Virus record (IMG/VR): IMGVR_UViG_3300026097_000832
Location: 1 to 23,465 of that record
Reading direction: 5' to 3' (one strand)
DNA length: 23,465 bases
DNA from: a virus
Part shown: one piece after another, positions 1 through 6,969 of the stretch
Layout of the letters: each line of letters opens with the position of its first letter
How positions within the stretch are numbered: position 1 is the stretch's first letter
Notes under the pieces: model-generated
Told to the model about the DNA's origin: nothing
Seen by the model: the letters and a program-made list of their open reading frames with translations, nothing else
Databases searched by the model: none
Made by a program: the position numbers and the translations under genes

Positions 1-274
1 CCTTTGACAGGAATCCAAAGATACCCATACTTGTAATAAACATTAGAATAATAACAGCGGCACTTAGATAGGTTTTAAGCCACCAAGTAGCACGTTCCCA
101 GTGCTTGTGTAACCACACTGCTGTGACTAATTTACCAATCTCAAGAGCACCGCCCATAATAATGATTGGTACGGCGGCGGCCGCAAAGATAGCAACAAGA
201 CCTGCAACTGAGTAGTAAATTGCAACCGCACTAATAGTAAGTGCGGTGATGAGTGTTAGTACTGCTAAGAACAT
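1..274 (-). CDS. Conserved phage membrane protein, C-terminus outside window
   Basis: The ATG at 274 opens a frame that runs without a stop to the window edge, giving 91 residues of the N-terminal part. It begins MFLAVLTLITALTISAVAIY and is very hydrophobic. About three membrane segments are visible, at roughly residues 2-26, 27-48 and 72-90, separated by a short polar stretch rich in Trp, His and Lys. This looks like a multi-pass inner-membrane protein of a type I associate with marine T4-like phages, but I cannot assign a function. It follows the exported proteins at 284-1458, so the left end of the window appears devoted to envelope proteins. A TAAATA box lies just upstream at 281-286, but only 6 nt from the ATG, so its role is uncertain. 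Confidence 0.7.
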   Translation of the reverse strand, partial: MFLAVLTLITALTISAVAIYYSVAGLVAIFAAAAVPIIIMGGALEIGKLVTAVWLHKHWERATWWLKTYLSAAVIILMFITSMGIFGFLSK

Positions 275-283
275 AATATGTAT

Positions 284-715
284 TTATCTGTCCTTCCACT
301 GCCAGTTATCTACAGCGTTTTGATAACAGCCTGTTCTGCTGAATGTATTAGTCACACCGTACTTAGTAACTTGGATGTGAATCTGACGACAGTAACCGCT
401 ACCTGTGGGATACGTAATAGCAGGAACTGCTACACCATTTGCACGACCACGATACCAAACCACAGGCTCGCCGTTCTCTGCCGCCATGAGTGCATGCATA
501 ACACTAGAATGATATGCACTTAATTCCTCATCGTTTAAACGTTTGAAAAATCCAAATACTACATTGCCTAATCGGTTTGTAAAGTCTCCACCTCTATATT
601 GATAGAACCGTGGATCGTCAACACCGCTAGCATGTACAGGATTAGTAGCCAGAAGTATTAATAATTTCCCAACTGCCATCCAGGCGCTGACACGAAATAC
701 CTTTGCGTTGAACAA
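284..715 (-). CDS. Exported protein with 17-kDa surface-antigen-like C-terminus
   Basis: This is a 143-residue frame if it starts at the TTG at 715, which has a good Shine-Dalgarno sequence (GGGAGG) 5 nt upstream. An alternative start is the ATG at 679, which gives a shorter signal peptide (MAVGKLLILLATNPVHASG). Either way the N-terminus is a Sec-type signal ending near AxA, with no lipobox Cys. The C-terminal part (YHSSVMHALMAAENGEPVVWYRGR, then a YCRQIHIQV block and a late GCYQ) resembles the C-terminal domain of the Rickettsia 17-kDa surface antigen/RT0821 family. In that family, small outer-membrane or periplasmic proteins share a conserved Cys-containing beta domain. With the TTG start it overlaps the upstream lipoprotein gene by 74 nt. 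The role in the phage is unknown; alteration of the host envelope is an inference. Confidence 0.55.
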   Translation of the reverse strand: MFNAKVFRVSAWMAVGKLLILLATNPVHASGVDDPRFYQYRGGDFTNRLGNVVFGFFKRLNDEELSAYHSSVMHALMAAENGEPVVWYRGRANGVAVPAITYPTGSGYCRQIHIQVTKYGVTNTFSRTGCYQNAVDNWQWKDR

Positions 716-968
716 GTTGACCTCCCATGCTCATCCAATATGTAAATTCACCACAGTTTGCTGACATTCCTAGCCTACGGTGTGTTACACGCTGTACTTG
801 ATTGTCAGTACATTCTACCCTAGTTTTACTAGTCACAGTTTCGTTATTTTCTGTAACAATAGTTTCACTGGTGTAACAGTACTGTGGTGTATGATCTACA
901 ACTTGCTGAGTAGAACACCCAGCAAGTGTAGCGACAGCAATACTACTGAGCACTAGCGGCTTTAGCAT
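642..968 (-). CDS. Small phage lipoprotein with Cys-rich surface-antigen-like domain
   Basis: I chose the ATG at 968 rather than the longer frame from 1049, because it begins a textbook lipoprotein signal (MLKPLVLSSIAVATLAGC) with lipobox LAGC at residues 15-18 and has AAGAGG upstream. The mature part is about 90 residues, with several Cys (YCYTSE, VECTD, SANCGEF, ISCQR) and an ending of SCQRLDGSWEI. That ending resembles the terminal strand of the 17-kDa surface-antigen domain also seen in the next gene. Lipid-anchored outer-membrane location is predicted. The start lies inside the end of the preceding lipoprotein gene (26 nt overlap), so the two are translationally coupled. Phage lipoproteins can block receptors (T5 Llp is a known example), but there is no direct evidence for that here. 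Confidence 0.65.
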   Translation of the reverse strand: MLKPLVLSSIAVATLAGCSTQQVVDHTPQYCYTSETIVTENNETVTSKTRVECTDNQVQRVTHRRLGMSANCGEFTYWMSMGGQLVQRKGISCQRLDGSWEIINTSGY

Positions 969-1458
969 CTTTGGCCTCTTGCAATAGTCCGTTGAAGATA
1001 TCCAGTGGCATTTTAATACGCACATATGTGTGTACACGCCCTGTTGCACTTAACTCGTAAGCATGACGCTTGACTTCTAAATGCTCGCGAATTGCAGTCT
1101 TGCTTACAGCATGCTCAACAAAAGTCCGTGTATTACGGTTTTCGTTAGTGTTATTGCCTGTAAGTTCAACAGTGGTAGTAGAATTCACTTCGCCGTTAAT
1201 ACGCTCTGCAAATGCCTTTACAGCAAATGCATACGCTTGTGCTTCTGAAGCTTGCTCGTACTTGCTTTCGCCCATACCACATGCATACGCATAGTCTTTA
1301 CGGTTAAAGAAGATAAAACCTTCTGTGCCAATCTGTTCGCAGTCTACATACCAATTAGGATGAGCTTTAGTTTCACGAACTGAAATCTCTTGCATACCAG
1401 AACAGCCTGCAAGTGTAATAGTAGCGCCAAGCGCCAATGCCTTAAGTGTGCCTTTCAT
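943..1458 (-). CDS. Phage lipoprotein, LPP20-like
   Basis: 171 residues with a lipoprotein signal (MKGTLKALALGATITLAGC) and lipobox LAGC with Cys at residue 19. The mature domain contains PNWYVDCEQ, then GMGESKYEQASEAQAYAFAVKAF, a helix in which regularly spaced Ala precede a hydrophilic region. This pattern resembles the LPP20/LPP20-like lipoprotein family (WY-containing start, glycine turn, Ala-rich helix). Family assignment is tentative. The gene has its own strong sigma70 promoter (1494-1522) and heads the group of three exported proteins running down to 284. The rest of the chain is Thr/Asn rich in the middle. Lipid-anchored periplasmic or outer-membrane localisation is predicted; function is unknown. 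Confidence 0.65.
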   Translation of the reverse strand: MKGTLKALALGATITLAGCSGMQEISVRETKAHPNWYVDCEQIGTEGFIFFNRKDYAYACGMGESKYEQASEAQAYAFAVKAFAERINGEVNSTTTVELTGNNTNENRNTRTFVEHAVSKTAIREHLEVKRHAYELSATGRVHTYVRIKMPLDIFNGLLQEAKDAKAASAQ

Positions 1459-1493
1459 TGTATTAGTCCTCAGTTATCTAACAATGTACATAT

Positions 1494-1522
1494 AGTATAA
1501 GTGATTATACTCATTCTGTCAA
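1494..1522 (-). promoter_or_regulatory. Sigma70-type promoter for the lipoprotein group
   Basis: On the minus strand TTGACA (1522-1517), 17 nt, then TATACT (1499-1494). The TGA within the -35 hexamer is also the stop codon of the upstream gene (1521-1519). It precedes the ATG at 1458. Confidence 0.75.
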
Positions 1523-2154
1523 TCAATTATTTTCACATAATTTAATTGAGTGGTTCCGTCCCCACGACGAGCTTTGACCTTGCCTTTGACGGAATAGGGC
1601 ATTCCGTTCTCTAGACTTTCGCGATACCAAAAGTCCATGATCTTGTTTTCTGTGCGAGCCGTGATGCGGAACTTGCCATAGTAAACTGAATAGCGACAGG
1701 CTTCTACAATGATCTCTCCACGGAAGTTATCCGTGTCAATTACTGTGGACGCTCGCTTCTTCTGCTCAATCTCACGCTTCTCTTGATCCACACGATAAAC
1801 TTTAGGAAGGCAGGCAACAATACTGCATTCGTATTGTGATCTGTATGAGATTTCATCACTGGATATAACTGTTAACACAGTTTGCTGGAAGTCGTTGAGT
1901 TTGCCCGCAAGTTCTAGCATTACATAGCCACGGAAGTGTGTGAGCATTTCTTTAGCGAAGGTGCGATCAGCGTCAGTGACTGTGAGTTGATCGACACCAA
2001 GACAGTGATCCATTACCATATACTTGTTTGCTCTGCGTATAACGTTATATCCGTTGACGTCGCCAAACTCAGCATGTTTGACATAACCGTCATTGATACG
2101 ATCAGCGGCGATTGCTACAGCTAATGCTTCTAGTGTTGGAAAAGTTTGTGTCAT
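1519..2154 (-). CDS. Uncharacterised phage protein (211 aa)
   Basis: 211 residues starting at the ATG at 2154, with a TAGGAG ribosome-binding site 6 nt upstream. I do not recognise a family. The protein appears soluble and mixed alpha/beta: an N-terminal helix (FPTLEALAVAIAADRI), a middle part with few Cys, a charged Lys/Glu stretch near residue 127 (DQEKREIEQKKRAS), and a C-terminal beta-rich part with a basic turn (GKVKARRGDGTTQLNYV). The last part has the feel of an OB-like or other small beta barrel, but that is only an impression. It has its own near-consensus sigma70 promoter placed directly after the terminator of the MoxR gene, so it forms a separate, probably early, transcription unit. 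Confidence 0.6.
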   Translation of the reverse strand: MTQTFPTLEALAVAIAADRINDGYVKHAEFGDVNGYNVIRRANKYMVMDHCLGVDQLTVTDADRTFAKEMLTHFRGYVMLELAGKLNDFQQTVLTVISSDEISYRSQYECSIVACLPKVYRVDQEKREIEQKKRASTVIDTDNFRGEIIVEACRYSVYYGKFRITARTENKIMDFWYRESLENGMPYSVKGKVKARRGDGTTQLNYVKIID

Positions 2155-2183
2155 TGGTCGCTCCTAAACTTCACTATATGTAT

Positions 2184-2212
2184 AGTATAGGATCTTTTTA
2201 CAGAGTTGTCAA
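2184..2212 (-). promoter_or_regulatory. Sigma70-type promoter
   Basis: TTGACA (2212-2207), 17 nt spacer, TATACT (2189-2184) on the minus strand. It begins 2 nt after the T-run of the preceding terminator and reads into the gene starting at 2154. Confidence 0.8.
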
Positions 2213-2213
2213 C

Positions 2214-2253
2214 CAAAAAGAAAGGGGAGCACCCTACTGAGCGGGCCTCCCCC
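2214..2253 (-). terminator. Rho-independent terminator after the MoxR gene
   Basis: The minus strand shows a GC-rich hairpin, GGGGAG paired with CTCCCC (roughly 2252-2224), with further GCCC/GGGT pairing inside, followed by TTTCTTTTT (2223-2215). It lies about 20 nt after the stop of the ATPase gene. Confidence 0.8.
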
Positions 2254-2272
2254 GGGCTTTCGCTATGGCAGG

Positions 2273-3349
2273 TTAGGATTCCATAGCGGAAAGTACATAT
2301 TTGCCAAATCGCTGATGAAACTCATCAAAGCTCTTCATCTTAGTTGCGTCTAGTGGCAAATCGTAGTTTGTCAGTGCTGTTTTTGCACCCATTACTACTA
2401 ATTCAGTTGGAAAGTTATCCATCATATAGCGGAAGAAGCGATCAGTTTGCTCGTTCCAGTTTTTAGCACCTTTCTCTGCACGATCTTTAAGCTCGTAGCA
2501 CAGCGATACTGTGAGCGAGTACATCGCAGAAACTTCTTTGACTTTGAGATCTTTAACCTTGCCATCGAGAATGTCTTCTGCGTTAGGCAACTTGCCAGCG
2601 ATCTTGCGATGAGCCATAAACTTTACAGCAAGCCCGTCGCCGATAGCACCAGAAACTAGATTTGTCAATGTTTCTGTATCAATGTCTGTATCTTGCAGGA
2701 GATCACTTACAAAGCTCCACGAACGCGGTGTCGCAAAACTCTTGCTTGAGCTCTTAGGATCAAAGTCATACAAGTCCTGCTTGGCGAAGCCAACATAACC
2801 TACAACTTCAGGATGCAGTTTATTCAGTGTAGCCCAGTCCTGCCAATCGTCGAAGTCTACCTTCATCTCCAAGTGGATGAAGCGGTTAGCTAACGGTGCT
2901 GGCATGCGGAATGTAACGCCTTTATCGCCATCGCGGTTACCAGCGGCAACAATATCAACACCATCAGGTAGTTTGTAAGTACCAACACGGCGGTTAAGGA
3001 TAAGCTGATATGCTGCCGCTTGCACCGCAGGTGGAGCACTGTTAAGTTCATCAAGGAAAATAATAGCAGTTGATGCAGGGTCTGTAGGCAATTCCGCAGG
3101 TGGTGCCCAAGTCATTGTGTTTGCATTGCTATCAAAGTAAGGAATGCCTTTGATATCTGTAGGTTCCCACAGTGCAAGGCGAACGTCAATTACTTCGCGA
3201 TCAGTGTCGCTACCAATTTCTGCAACAAGTTCTGATTTACCAATGCCTGGAGGCCCCCAAAGGAACGCTGGACGGCGAACTGCAATTGCTTTGCTAATAG
3301 CTCGCTTTGCGGCTTTAGGACCCATTTGTCTTACGCTTGAATCTGACAT
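2273..3349 (-). CDS. MoxR-family AAA+ ATPase
   Basis: 358 residues. Walker A is GPPGIGKS (residues 32-39), Walker B is IIFLDE (96-101), and sensor-1 Asn is in AAGNRDGDKG (N138). The stretch MPAPLANRF afterwards is typical of MoxR/CobS-type AAA+ proteins. Such ATPases usually act with a VWA-domain partner to remodel or metallate target proteins. The neighbouring upstream gene (3418-4656) encodes just such a VWA protein. Related proteins in marine T4-like phages are often labelled CobS (cobaltochelatase subunit); no other cobalamin gene is visible here, so I do not adopt that name. It has its own sigma70 promoter at 3384-3412 and a strong terminator at 2214-2253, so it can be made separately from its partner. 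Confidence 0.85.
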   Translation of the reverse strand: MSDSSVRQMGPKAAKRAISKAIAVRRPAFLWGPPGIGKSELVAEIGSDTDREVIDVRLALWEPTDIKGIPYFDSNANTMTWAPPAELPTDPASTAIIFLDELNSAPPAVQAAAYQLILNRRVGTYKLPDGVDIVAAGNRDGDKGVTFRMPAPLANRFIHLEMKVDFDDWQDWATLNKLHPEVVGYVGFAKQDLYDFDPKSSSKSFATPRSWSFVSDLLQDTDIDTETLTNLVSGAIGDGLAVKFMAHRKIAGKLPNAEDILDGKVKDLKVKEVSAMYSLTVSLCYELKDRAEKGAKNWNEQTDRFFRYMMDNFPTELVVMGAKTALTNYDLPLDATKMKSFDEFHQRFGKYVLSAMES

Positions 3350-3383
3350 ATTTCTAACCTCTTTTCTTTATCTCAGTTTTAAT

Positions 3384-3412
3384 AGTATAATTTCTTGTAG
3401 TCGTGATGTCAA
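3384..3412 (-). promoter_or_regulatory. Sigma70-type promoter for the MoxR gene
   Basis: TTGACA (3412-3407), 17 nt, TATACT (3389-3384) on the minus strand, in the gap between the VWA-protein gene and the ATPase start at 3349. Confidence 0.8.
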
Positions 3413-3417
3413 CCACT

Positions 3418-4656
3418 TTATGCGGCTTTTGCTTCAACATCACGCTCGTAGATAACAGTTTGACCAAACGGTGCTTCTGCTCGCTCATTGCCTTTCACAA
3501 TAAACAGTGTATCACAATAATCAGGATCTCCCCACTCACCCCACGGATATCCGTCAGTGAACATGATCAGTTTCTTAGGCTCAATACCGTTTGCTTTCAT
3601 GTACTCCCAATTCACCATGAATTCAGTACCGCCACCGCCTACTGGCTCGTAGTTAAGGATGCCATCTCCATCATCGTGTGTGAATGTTTCATGTGCATAT
3701 ATCTCTGTATCAAAGCACCAAATATCAATCTTGTAGTCTTCATACTGTTCAATAATACCCAACACTTCGCTGAGGAACACCTTAGCATCTGCATCGCTGA
3801 TACTGCCTGACATGTCAACTGCAATTGCAACGTCGATAGTCTCATCGTTTTTCATGCCGGGCAAGATTGCCCCTGACTGCCAACCCTTGCGACTAGGACG
3901 ACTGAAACTGTAGTCGTTGCGAATAATGCTTTGAATATTCATACGCAACACTTCACGCCAGTTCATCTTAGGCTCTGTGAGATCCTTAATCATACGCTGA
4001 ATCTGTCCAGGCACTTTACCAGCACCTGCGGCAGACGCTGATTGGATCATTGCTTCTTTGAGTTCATCACGGATTTTTTGTGCTTCTTCTTTGCTTATGG
4101 AAGGACGCTTGCCTTTGCTTCCTTCTCCGTCACTGCCTTTGTCACCGCTACCACCGTCACCATCGATGTCGCCTTCTTTGAGATGTTCGTCAAGCACATC
4201 TCCTAGTTGCTCAAGCAGATCTTCCATTGAGATCTTTTCAGCTTGTTCGTATAACAGGTCGTAGATTTCTTCCCATGCCATGCCGCGATACTTTGGATCG
4301 TAGCAAATCTGTACTTCGGTAATCTTTTCACCAATCTTCTCATCAACTAAAATTTGATTCACAGCATAGTCTTGTGCGATGTTGCTTAATTTAAAATCAC
4401 GTGAACCAACACGACTGATGTGATCAAAGATTGCGTGGCAGATTTCGTGACCAAACAGGAACTCCAGCTTTTTAGTGCTAAGTCCGTCTACGAAATCTCT
4501 GTTGTAGTAAAACCCACGACCATCTGTTGCGGCTGTAGGACACCAATCTGAAGCATCAATCAGCGGCATGCGTGTCGCCATATTGCCAAAGAAAGGTGCT
4601 TTAAGTAGTAAGCCTACACGAGCAGTAGTAAGCTTTTCGATAATCGGATCTGACAT
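3418..4656 (-). CDS. VWA-like protein with HExxH metallopeptidase-like N-domain
   Basis: 412 residues. The N-terminal half has a zinc-metallopeptidase-type motif, HEICH (residues 70-74, HExxH), as in the DUF2201 putative metallopeptidase family. A low-complexity acidic/Gly/Ser linker follows (about 161-185, DGDGGSGDKGSDGEG). The C-terminal half is a von Willebrand A-like domain with an intact MIDAS: D281-x-S283-x-S285 (VDMSGSIS), T344 (GGGGTEF) and D368 (MFTDGYP). This is the expected partner of the MoxR ATPase directly downstream. MoxR/VWA pairs are known or suspected chaperones, chelatases or metal-loading machines; the substrate is unknown. CobT-like naming is possible, but the HExxH domain fits DUF2201 better. 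It has its own sigma70 promoter and an RBS (GGAGAG). Confidence 0.8.
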   Translation of the reverse strand: MSDPIIEKLTTARVGLLLKAPFFGNMATRMPLIDASDWCPTAATDGRGFYYNRDFVDGLSTKKLEFLFGHEICHAIFDHISRVGSRDFKLSNIAQDYAVNQILVDEKIGEKITEVQICYDPKYRGMAWEEIYDLLYEQAEKISMEDLLEQLGDVLDEHLKEGDIDGDGGSGDKGSDGEGSKGKRPSISKEEAQKIRDELKEAMIQSASAAGAGKVPGQIQRMIKDLTEPKMNWREVLRMNIQSIIRNDYSFSRPSRKGWQSGAILPGMKNDETIDVAIAVDMSGSISDADAKVFLSEVLGIIEQYEDYKIDIWCFDTEIYAHETFTHDDGDGILNYEPVGGGGTEFMVNWEYMKANGIEPKKLIMFTDGYPWGEWGDPDYCDTLFIVKGNERAEAPFGQTVIYERDVEAKAA

Positions 4657-4681
4657 AATTACTCTCCTAACCTATGTATAT

Positions 4682-4710
4682 AGTGTAAGCTCAACGAGCA
4701 GTTTTGTCAA
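4682..4710 (-). promoter_or_regulatory. Sigma70-type promoter for the VWA-protein gene
   Basis: TTGACA (4710-4705), 17 nt, TACACT (4687-4682) on the minus strand, directly after the SleB gene and before the ATG at 4656. Confidence 0.75.
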
Positions 4711-4715
4711 GTGAT

Positions 4716-5264
4716 TTATTCTGCTCTGTAAAAGATGTGAGCACCGATGCGACCTATAGTACGGAACCTTTTGTTCCAGCTTGGGTCCACATAGGTTGCG
4801 TGATAGTGTGTGGCACCTTCTGTAATTCCTCGATGCATGTCACGATGCATGATTTGATATGCCACAGTCTGTGCTTTACGCCATGAATCTTCTTCAGTGA
4901 TGTCGTCAGGTTTTCCGTCACAGTACCATGAGAACTGACATTTGTGTTTGACTGGTACAATCTTGCCGTGCTCTTTTAACCACCATTGACTTATTTTACC
5001 TTCAGTGACTACAGCACATACACTGTCAGGCCAACGACGATCACGCATACGATTAAGTGTGACATCCGCTACGGCAAACTGCCCAGCTAGATTATCTGAT
5101 CGTGCTTCGTGGTAGATGTTGATAGCCATACAGTATTCTTCAGGATGGCTTTCTCTAGTATATAATTCTCCTCGAGGAGCGTTAATTGTGTCTCCTAAAA
5201 TTTCTGTGCTTGAAAAAGACACAGTAGTTGCTAACAATAGTGATATTGCCGCTGTAAGTTTCAT
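4716..5264 (-). CDS. Exported cell-wall hydrolase, SleB/CwlJ family (candidate endolysin)
   Basis: I chose the ATG at 5264 because GGAG lies 6 nt upstream; the frame extends to a TTG at 5279. The product is about 182 residues with a signal peptide (MKLTAAISLLLATTVSFSS). The mature part matches the SleB/CwlJ hydrolase_2 fold. It has IYHEARSDNLAGQFAVADVTLNR in pieces: IYHEAR with the presumed catalytic Glu, GQFAVADVTLNRM, the WPDSVCAVV segment, CQFSWYCDG, and a C-terminal GATHYHATYVDPSWN. Family members cleave peptidoglycan as lytic transglycosylases or amidases. In a phage this suggests a Sec-exported endolysin or an enzyme for envelope remodelling. No holin is adjacent; the coiled-coil/TM protein at 21298-21540 is a distant candidate. 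It lies about 50 nt after the preceding gene, with no obvious promoter of its own. Confidence 0.85.
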   Translation of the reverse strand: MKLTAAISLLLATTVSFSSTEILGDTINAPRGELYTRESHPEEYCMAINIYHEARSDNLAGQFAVADVTLNRMRDRRWPDSVCAVVTEGKISQWWLKEHGKIVPVKHKCQFSWYCDGKPDDITEEDSWRKAQTVAYQIMHRDMHRGITEGATHYHATYVDPSWNKRFRTIGRIGAHIFYRAE

Positions 5265-5316
5265 TATTCGCTCCATCAATTATTTAAAGGTTAATCTTTT
5301 GTAATAAACTTGGTGT

Positions 5317-5763
5317 TTATCCGCGACGCATTTTTGCGATGCTTTCTGCTTCTTCTTGATTGATTACAGGAACCGCATTGCTCTTGTGCATTGTGGCAAT
5401 CCCCCTAATCAATGTGCCTGTGTATTCTTTCTTAGGTTGTGCAAGTGCATTACCTGTGCTTAGTTCGCCGCTCGGGATGTGTGCTCCGCTGTCTCTGCGG
5501 TAACCTTTAGGTTGCCAATCGAATGTTTTTACTTCTGGTGCTGTCTGATACTGCACAGGCTTGCGGCGTTCTGTTTCGCCATGCACCCAAGCAACGTATT
5601 GATCGATATCCATACAGAGGTTGTGTTGATGTGCCTGCTTCATTCGCTTGTTGTAATCGCGAAGTTCTGCTTGATACTTTTTTAGTTGTGTTTTTGTAAG
5701 TTTGTGTTTCTTGGGTTTGCTTGTCTTAAGAGTCGAAAGCCCTTGTGCCAAATGCATTGTCAT
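5317..5763 (-). CDS. Conserved basic phage protein of unknown function
   Basis: 148 residues from the ATG at 5763, preferred over a TTG at 5781 because GGAG sits 7 nt upstream. The N-terminal third is strongly basic and helical (KPKKHKLTKTQLKKYQAEL, then RDYNKRMKQAH). The middle contains WVHGETERR and FDWQPKGYRRDSGAHIPSG. The C-terminus ends in MHKSNAVPVINQEEAESIAK-MRRG, a tail I associate with conserved proteins of marine phages. Nucleic-acid or ribosome binding is possible from the charge, but unproven. The ribosome-binding site is held in the loop of a perfect small hairpin (5766-5778), which may regulate translation. It has its own sigma70-like promoter (5796-5824). Confidence 0.65.
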   Translation of the reverse strand: MTMHLAQGLSTLKTSKPKKHKLTKTQLKKYQAELRDYNKRMKQAHQHNLCMDIDQYVAWVHGETERRKPVQYQTAPEVKTFDWQPKGYRRDSGAHIPSGELSTGNALAQPKKEYTGTLIRGIATMHKSNAVPVINQEEAESIAKMRRG

Positions 5764-5765
5764 AA

Positions 5766-5778
5766 AAACGCTCCGTTT
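5766..5778 (-). promoter_or_regulatory. Hairpin carrying the RBS in its loop
   Basis: The minus strand reads AAACGGAGCGTTT: a 5-bp stem AAACG/CGTTT with loop GAG, 2 nt before the ATG at 5763. The loop is part of the GGAG ribosome-binding site. The CGGAGCG apex recurs at 21553-21569 and 22843-22859. Confidence 0.5.
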
Positions 5779-5795
5779 CAACTACACTTTATATA

Positions 5796-5824
5796 ATAGT
5801 ATAGTCTCAGGAGCGTGTTGTCAA
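5796..5824 (-). promoter_or_regulatory. Sigma70-type promoter
   Basis: TTGACA (5824-5819), 17 nt, TACTAT (5801-5796); an overlapping TATACT sits at 15-nt spacing. It lies after the peroxiredoxin stop and before the ATG at 5763. Confidence 0.7.
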
Positions 5825-5866
5825 CCATTATTTACCCAGTAAATTGTATACAATTTAAACGATATT

Positions 5867-6457
5867 TCAACCGAGACTTTTAATGAAGTCAAATTTATTT
5901 ACTGATTTTAAGTATTCAATTACCTGTTTAGGATCTGTTTCGCCGTATGGGTCGTCATCTTCGCCACAGTCATTTATGCCTGGCTCTTCAAACCATTTTT
6001 CAACTACGCCGTCTGTGATCACAGCCGCATAACGCCATGAACGGTTACCAAAGCCCACGTGATTCTTACAGACCAGCATACCCATACGCTGTGTGAACTC
6101 GCCATTGCCGTCTGGAATGAACTGAATGTTTTTAATGTCTTGGTCGATCATCCATTTACGCATTACGAAAGTGTCGTTCACTGAAACAACGTATACTTCG
6201 TCCACACCAAGATCTTTTATTTGATCGTAGAGTTCTTCAAAACCCGGAACTTGGTAGGTAGAGCATGTTGGCGTAAATGCTCCTGGCAGTGAAAATACAA
6301 CTACTCGCTTGTCTTTGAAAATGTCATTGCAGGTAACATCTTTCCAAGTAAAAGGATTATCGCCGCCGTTTGTAGTATCTACAAATGTAATGGGTTTGCC
6401 ATCTGTTCTGACACGATATTTAAAGGTTGTGTCTGGTACCTTAATGCCTTCTTTCAT
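5867..6457 (-). CDS. Peroxiredoxin, AhpC/Prx5-like
   Basis: 196 residues from the ATG at 6457, which has GGAG 8 nt upstream; the frame extends to 6496, but that part lies in a hairpin. The thioredoxin-like peroxidase signature is PGAFTPTCS (residues 58-66), with peroxidatic Cys at C65 and the conserved Thr three residues before it. VPGFEELYDQIKDLGVDEVYVVSVND follows in pieces, as in Prx5-type enzymes, and the conserved Arg lies in FGNRSWRYA. These enzymes reduce hydrogen peroxide and alkyl hydroperoxides in the cytoplasm, using thiol donors such as glutaredoxin. A glutaredoxin gene is present at 11231-11485. It follows the rubrerythrin gene, making a peroxide-detoxification pair. A hairpin with a short T-run (6474-6496) between them probably tunes readthrough. 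Confidence 0.85.
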   Translation of the reverse strand: MKEGIKVPDTTFKYRVRTDGKPITFVDTTNGGDNPFTWKDVTCNDIFKDKRVVVFSLPGAFTPTCSTYQVPGFEELYDQIKDLGVDEVYVVSVNDTFVMRKWMIDQDIKNIQFIPDGNGEFTQRMGMLVCKNHVGFGNRSWRYAAVITDGVVEKWFEEPGINDCGEDDDPYGETDPKQVIEYLKSVNKFDFIKSLG

Positions 6458-6473
6458 GTGTGTGTTTCTCCTT

Positions 6474-6496
6474 GAAAAGTGGACATCCCTGTCCAC
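6474..6496 (-). terminator. Short hairpin plus T4 tract between rubrerythrin and peroxiredoxin genes
   Basis: The minus strand GTGGACAGGGATGTCCAC (6496-6479) forms a 7-bp stem with a GGGA loop, followed by TTTT (6478-6475). It starts 7 nt after the rubrerythrin stop. The short T-run suggests a leaky terminator or an mRNA-stability hairpin, not a full stop. Confidence 0.5.
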
Positions 6497-6502
6497 TATA
6501 TA

Positions 6503-6937
6503 TTATGCGTTTTCTTCGTTGTATGCATCCAAAGTCTTCTTGAACTTGTTGGCATGAGAACGCTCTGCTTTGGCTAATGTTTCAAACCAATCAGCAATCT
6601 CATCATGGCCTTCTTCACGAGCTGTCTTTGCCATTCCCGGGTACATATCTGTGTATTCATGTGTCTCGCCAGCAATAGCACTTTCAAGAGCTTCTTGAAC
6701 ATTACCTGCCGCTAGGCCAGTTTCTGGATCACCTGAACCACCTTGGATTAGATACTCCATATGACCGTGTGCGTGGCCAGTTTCACCTTCTGCTGTGTTA
6801 CGGAATACATTGGCTACTTCCGGAGCACCTTCAATGTCCGCCATGTTTGCGAAGTAGAGATAACGGCGGTTGGCTTTTGACTCGCCTGCGAAAGCATCTT
6901 TCAATGCTTGTTCTGTTTTAGAACCTTTTAGACTCAT
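6503..6937 (-). CDS. Rubrerythrin-like diiron protein lacking the rubredoxin domain
   Basis: 144 residues from the ATG at 6937, with an AAGGAG ribosome-binding site. The four-helix ferritin-like diiron fold is supported by the paired metal-ligand motifs E19 ([11 protein letters not shown]), E52/H55 ([11 protein letters not shown]), E91/E94 (GETHEY) and E125/H128 ([10 protein letters not shown]). Canonical rubrerythrins add a C-terminal rubredoxin with four Cys; here the chain ends straight after the fourth helix and has no Cys. Electrons must therefore come from another donor. Such proteins act as cytoplasmic peroxide reductases. It has its own promoter (6970-6998), lies directly downstream of the tmRNA terminator and precedes the peroxiredoxin gene. 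Phage-borne rubrerythrin is uncommon in my knowledge. Confidence 0.9.
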   Translation of the reverse strand: MSLKGSKTEQALKDAFAGESKANRRYLYFANMADIEGAPEVANVFRNTAEGETGHAHGHMEYLIQGGSGDPETGLAAGNVQEALESAIAGETHEYTDMYPGMAKTAREEGHDEIADWFETLAKAERSHANKFKKTLDAYNEENA

Positions 6938-6969
6938 AGTTTTCTCCTTTTGTTGTAAACTATTAAACT

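Noticed and set aside
2273-4656. Naming the ATPase and VWA genes cobS and cobT
   Set aside because: Motifs support only MoxR-type AAA+ and DUF2201/VWA; no other cobalamin gene is visible, so a chelatase role is unsupported.
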